From contig JAQUCE010000029.1 of NCBI GenBank assembly GCA_028686345.1, positions 1 through 47,558 of the forward strand: a stretch of 47,558 nucleotides of DNA, in the 5' to 3' direction. The translations under genes and the position numbers were made by a program. Positions 44,904 through 47,558 of this stretch are shown here, piece by piece. This stretch comes from Kiritimatiellia bacterium (GTDB taxonomy: Bacteria; Verrucomicrobiota; Kiritimatiellia; RFP12; UBA1067). The notes under the pieces are model-generated. The model saw only the letters and a program-made list of their open reading frames with translations, had not been told where the DNA came from and did no database searches. Position 1 is the stretch's first letter; every line of letters begins with the position of its first letter.

Positions 44904-46415
44904 TCAATGCGTCAGGCAATAGGTCACCAGATTGGCTCCGAGCAGCAGGGAGTCGCCGGGGGCATAGCCATAGGCCAGTGGGTGATCGTCGCCCTGCCAG
45001 CCGGCTGCCATATCAAAGGGGCTGTAAAAAACGCGCTCCGCACCATCGACCTGCAGCGCCTCAATCACCGGCGCGCTCAAGGCGGGATATTTGGCCCTGA
45101 CCGCCAAGGTGAAACGCACCTGATCAACCTTAAAGGGCCCCTGCTGGAAAAGCGGATGACCGGCAGGCAACTTTTTAAAGGTGCTCGCCGGGAAGAGTCC
45201 GCTCATCTCACGGTAAACTGCTTTGCCAAACTCATTCAATCCAAGTGAGTTGTCAATCAGCAGATACCCGCCCCCTTGTAGATATGTCCGCAGAGCGGCG
45301 CGTTCCGCCTCATCCAGCGAAAAGTCGCTGATCCCCGAGAGATAGAGAAAGCTGTAATCAGCCAGCGGATCAGTATCGAGTCGGATGGTCTTGACCAGAT
45401 AGTTGGCTTTGACACTCAGGTTTTTCTTCATAAAACGCAGCAGGTTGTTGGCCCCGCCAGGCTCGGTGTTCCATACACCGCGGGTGCGGATTTGCGCAAA
45501 GACCACTGGATCACTGCTGTCCTGCAAATCCTCATCGCCATAGACCTGCGCCCGGGCATGCGCTTGCCCAACCCGGAAATAGCCCATTACATAGGCAACC
45601 AGATTCAAGCCGAGCCTGACAGATGAAGGGTGGTCGTAGTAATCGGCCTGCTGCACCAGATCAGGTGTGGCGTTGTCCCAGCCGGCCCCCATGCCGTAAG
45701 CTGAGACAACTGCCGCAACCCGCGAGCCAATGTAAATTGCGTCAAGCACAGGCAGCACCTCTTTTTTGGTTTTGGTGCTGACCTGCACTGTGTCGGCCAC
45801 CATGTGAAAGATCGGATGATCCTCAGGCAAGCGGCGGATCTGCAGCTCCGGCAGACTCTGCTTAAGCTCCAGCAGCGCTGACTTGTAGAAATACGGCGAG
45901 CCAACCACTGAATCAAACCAGGCCATGCCGCCGGCGAGCAGATATTTCCGCAGCACCTCGCGATTGGCATCGGTGAAATTGAGCGAACGCCCGCCCGAGA
46001 AATAGAGCACCGGGATCTCCGCTGGTGTGGAGTCGAAGCCATCGAGCGCGGTGGTCTGCACCTTGTAATCCATGTTAAGGTGTTTGTAGGCCGAGCGCAG
46101 CAGCGACTGACAATCAGCTGGGACCATGTTCCAGTCATAAACGCGGGTGGTTTGACCGCTCTCCCAGGTGTAATCAAGGTAGGAGCCCCAGACCACCTTG
46201 CCGATCAAGGTCGAAGGGCTGGGCGGGCGTTTTTTCTCCGAGCGTCGCAGGGGCGTGGCAGGCAGCGGCAGCGGCGGCAGGGCTTCGCCCCCCTGACGCA
46301 TCTGCGGTTTAGCTTTGGGCGGCAGGCCAATTGGACGCAGGAAATCATCCTCGCCCGCGTGTGCGGCCATCAACGTAAGCGTGACGGCAACAAGCATCAT
46401 CAGTTTCTGTTTCAT
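44904..46415 (-). CDS. Exported protein with two DUF4159 domains
   Basis: The 503-aa protein starts at ATG 46415 with AGGAGG seven bases upstream and a signal peptide (KQKLMMLVAVTLTLMAAHAG). The first DUF4159-like region spans ~60-285 (DFNFT-type YFSGGRSLNFTDANREVLRK, LLAGGMAWFDSVVGSPYF, LPEDHPIFHMV). The second spans ~295-500 (VFAQIRTRGVWNTEPGGANN, LYLSGISDFSLDEAERAAL, YLQGGGYLLIDNSLG, LPAGHPLFQQGPF). The domain resembles class-I glutamine-amidotransferase-like folds. It commonly accompanies MoxR/DUF58/BatA genes in PVC and related genomes. Here it is upstream of MoxR on the same strand. It is probably the first gene of the old cluster. Confidence 0.88.
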   Translation of the reverse strand: MKQKLMMLVAVTLTLMAAHAGEDDFLRPIGLPPKAKPQMRQGGEALPPLPLPATPLRRSEKKRPPSPSTLIGKVVWGSYLDYTWESGQTTRVYDWNMVPADCQSLLRSAYKHLNMDYKVQTTALDGFDSTPAEIPVLYFSGGRSLNFTDANREVLRKYLLAGGMAWFDSVVGSPYFYKSALLELKQSLPELQIRRLPEDHPIFHMVADTVQVSTKTKKEVLPVLDAIYIGSRVAAVVSAYGMGAGWDNATPDLVQQADYYDHPSSVRLGLNLVAYVMGYFRVGQAHARAQVYGDEDLQDSSDPVVFAQIRTRGVWNTEPGGANNLLRFMKKNLSVKANYLVKTIRLDTDPLADYSFLYLSGISDFSLDEAERAALRTYLQGGGYLLIDNSLGLNEFGKAVYREMSGLFPASTFKKLPAGHPLFQQGPFKVDQVRFTLAVRAKYPALSAPVIEALQVDGAERVFYSPFDMAAGWQGDDHPLAYGYAPGDSLLLGANLVTYCLTH

Positions 46416-46524
46416 AGTGTAACCTCCTATAAGCACCTTTTCGCTGCCAGCAAACAAGCAGGGCAAGCATCTTGCTTGCTATGAAATTTCATCCGGAGTA
46501 GCGTGAAATAAATATGTTCAGAGA

Positions 46525-46584
46525 GTAGCACAGGCGTCCCGCCTGTGTTGGCCGTAAAATTCACAGCCGAGACGGCTGTGCTAC
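46525..46584. repeat. Double-hairpin dispersed element
   Basis: CACAGGCG/CGCCTGTG (46529-46547) and CACAGCCG/CGGCTGTG (46562-46580) are two perfect 8-bp-stem hairpins. They are enclosed by an outer inverted repeat GTAGCACAG (46525-46533) / CTGTGCTAC (46576-46584). It lies ~110 bp upstream of the DUF4159 gene. Confidence 0.85.
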
Positions 46585-47090
46585 TTTCCCGCCGACGAAC
46601 GATCGACAAAGTTTGCGACAAAGTTTGTCATCGCGAGTCGAAGCGGCAAAGCGATTGATCAGGAGCTCGAGCCCCCCGGCGGTCACGGCCCGCGGCTACA
46701 GTGCTGCGCGAGCAGCAAGGAATGCGCCAACCGAGTGATATGCGAACCAAAGCTGTAGAACGGCTGGCCGTGAACGCACCGGCAATTAAAAGTATAGCGC
46801 AATACGAGTCGAAGCTGCAAGGCGATTAACCATGAACGCGCCGACCACGCTCCAGACCACTGGACATATGGGGTCAAAACGGTTGCACTTTAATCTCTGA
46901 AACTACAAGGAACCCAGCGCAGCATAGCCGCAACCAAATTTTTTTATCTCTCACATCAGGCTTCGTCCCGCAAGCGGAACTACGCCCTGACGGGGAAGGC
47001 GCAAAGTTCTCAGAGTTTTTTGCCCGCGAATCTCCGCGAAAGGATAAGGGTATTTCATCCCCGCTGCGCTGGGCCCTCTGTGGTTAAAAA

Positions 47091-47375
47091 TCAGCTACGC
47101 ACCCCTTTCGTGCTTTTCGTGGTTGAAAAAAGAGGTACAGGAAAACAAATTGTAAAAACCCAGCTATTATTTTTCGGCTTTAGTCGGCCAGGGCCGCTAT
47201 GCGCCAAGACCCCCGCCCCTGCCAGCCTGCTGAAATCAAAGTAAGATACATGGGGAGCCCAATCATTTGCTCCAAGGTTAGGTCCATCGTTAAGAATCCA
47301 GAAATAATCGGTGCTGTTGGTAAAGTTTATGCCAGCGCATATTACCGGATAACCTTCGAAATCATTGTTGTCCAC
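47091..47375 (-). pseudogene. Possible coding remnant next to the right terminal repeat
   Basis: The frame is open from within the terminal repeat leftward; upstream of ATG 47375 it continues in phase as LLYLQSKYVLRYAV. Residues 1-48 (DNNDFEGYPVICAGINFTNS, then WILNDGPNLGANDWAPHVSY) look like real protein. The distal part (KSTKGVRS) is repeat sequence. I do not recognise the family. It is likely a gene fragment cut by repeats at both ends. Confidence 0.3.
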
Positions 47376-47433
47376 CGCATAGCGGAGGACATACTTAGAT
47401 TGCAGATAAAGTAAATCCGCCGTTACAAGGTGG

Positions 47434-47558
47434 GAGCCATTTCCGATGTGAGTTCACCTAATGGAATCAAGGTGGTTTGAACATGTAAAATTTAGTTTAC
47501 CCCAAATGCGTCCGGTAAACATTGGCTATGGTGCGTTTATCTGTGAAAAAACTCGAAA
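47434..47558. repeat. Right copy of 125-bp terminal inverted repeat
   Basis: It is the exact reverse complement of 2-126. Bases inward of it differ completely from those inward of the left copy. See the left copy for interpretation. Confidence 0.95.

Larger units (their letters stand above)
46416..47433. other. Right-end region without a confident gene
   Basis: It contains a paired hairpin block (46525-46584), 'cccccggcggtcacgg' and 'gcggctaca' repeat pieces (46675-46700; also near 40688), the 'ctatgctgcgct'-type repeat (46915-46935), 'ttttttatctctcaca' (~46940) and one possible coding remnant at 47091-47375. Nothing else supported. Confidence 0.5.

Noticed and set aside
1..47558. Linear plasmid or phage bounded by the terminal inverted repeats
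   Set aside because: No replication, partition, terminase or telomere-resolving gene is visible, and the content is chromosomal in character. A contig break at a repeat is simpler.

Overview
The window looks like a contig from the chromosome of a Gram-negative bacterium of the PVC group (Verrucomicrobiota/Kiritimatiellota/Lentisphaerota-like). No rRNA or marker gene is present, so this is inference. It rests on a split DUF4159-MoxR-DUF58-BatA cluster, an SLA1-homology (SHD1) mini-protein, a heparinase-like lyase, a large Rhs/YD protein with a transglutaminase-like N-terminus, and spacers full of dispersed palindromes. A tripartite efflux pump and a lipoprotein outer-membrane factor show that there is an outer membrane. 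I found no tRNA, rRNA, CRISPR array or prophage.

Layout. 1-126 and 47434-47558 are a perfect 125-bp inverted repeat at the two ends. 348-6127 (+): an exported DUF3857/transglutaminase protein overlapping an ABC-F ATPase. 6128-7479: gene-free mosaic of repeats. 7480-10071 (-): a heparinase II/III-type polysaccharide lyase and a small exported ORF. 10660-16539 (-): RND efflux operon, transcribed outer-membrane factor, then adaptor, then pump. 17526-25121 (+): type I restriction-modification operon hsdM-hsdS-RAYT-hsdR, in which a REP-associated tyrosine transposase-like gene sits between hsdS and hsdR. The operon lies between two direct copies of a ~195-bp repeat (17241-17435 and 25760-25953). 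25339-26336 (-): an SHD1 mini-gene and an unrecognised 59-codon gene.

26418-46415 (-): DUF4159, MoxR ATPase, DUF58 and BatA, genes normally packed together as a MoxR/VWA system. Here they are pulled apart. A 10.4-kb Rhs island on the opposite strand (28826-38866) separates DUF58 from BatA. About 3.3 kb holding a TrkA-C membrane protein, a DUF1622 protein, a ParE/Phd-type toxin-antitoxin pair and a decayed DUF4139 gene separates MoxR from DUF58. The spacers carry three copies of a 121-bp palindromic MITE-like element, one of them with a 10-bp target-site duplication.

The Rhs island looks like a polymorphic-toxin locus. It has a calcium-repeat (TSP3) partner ending in a YD-like segment, a 2054-aa exported Rhs protein with an unrecognised 223-aa C-terminal tip, small AT-rich membrane-protein genes that are candidate immunity genes, and then a frameshifted duplicate of the Rhs 3' region. 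The most interesting items are this tip and its neighbours, the RAYT inside the hsd operon, an in-frame palindromic insertion in hsdM, and the MITE family.
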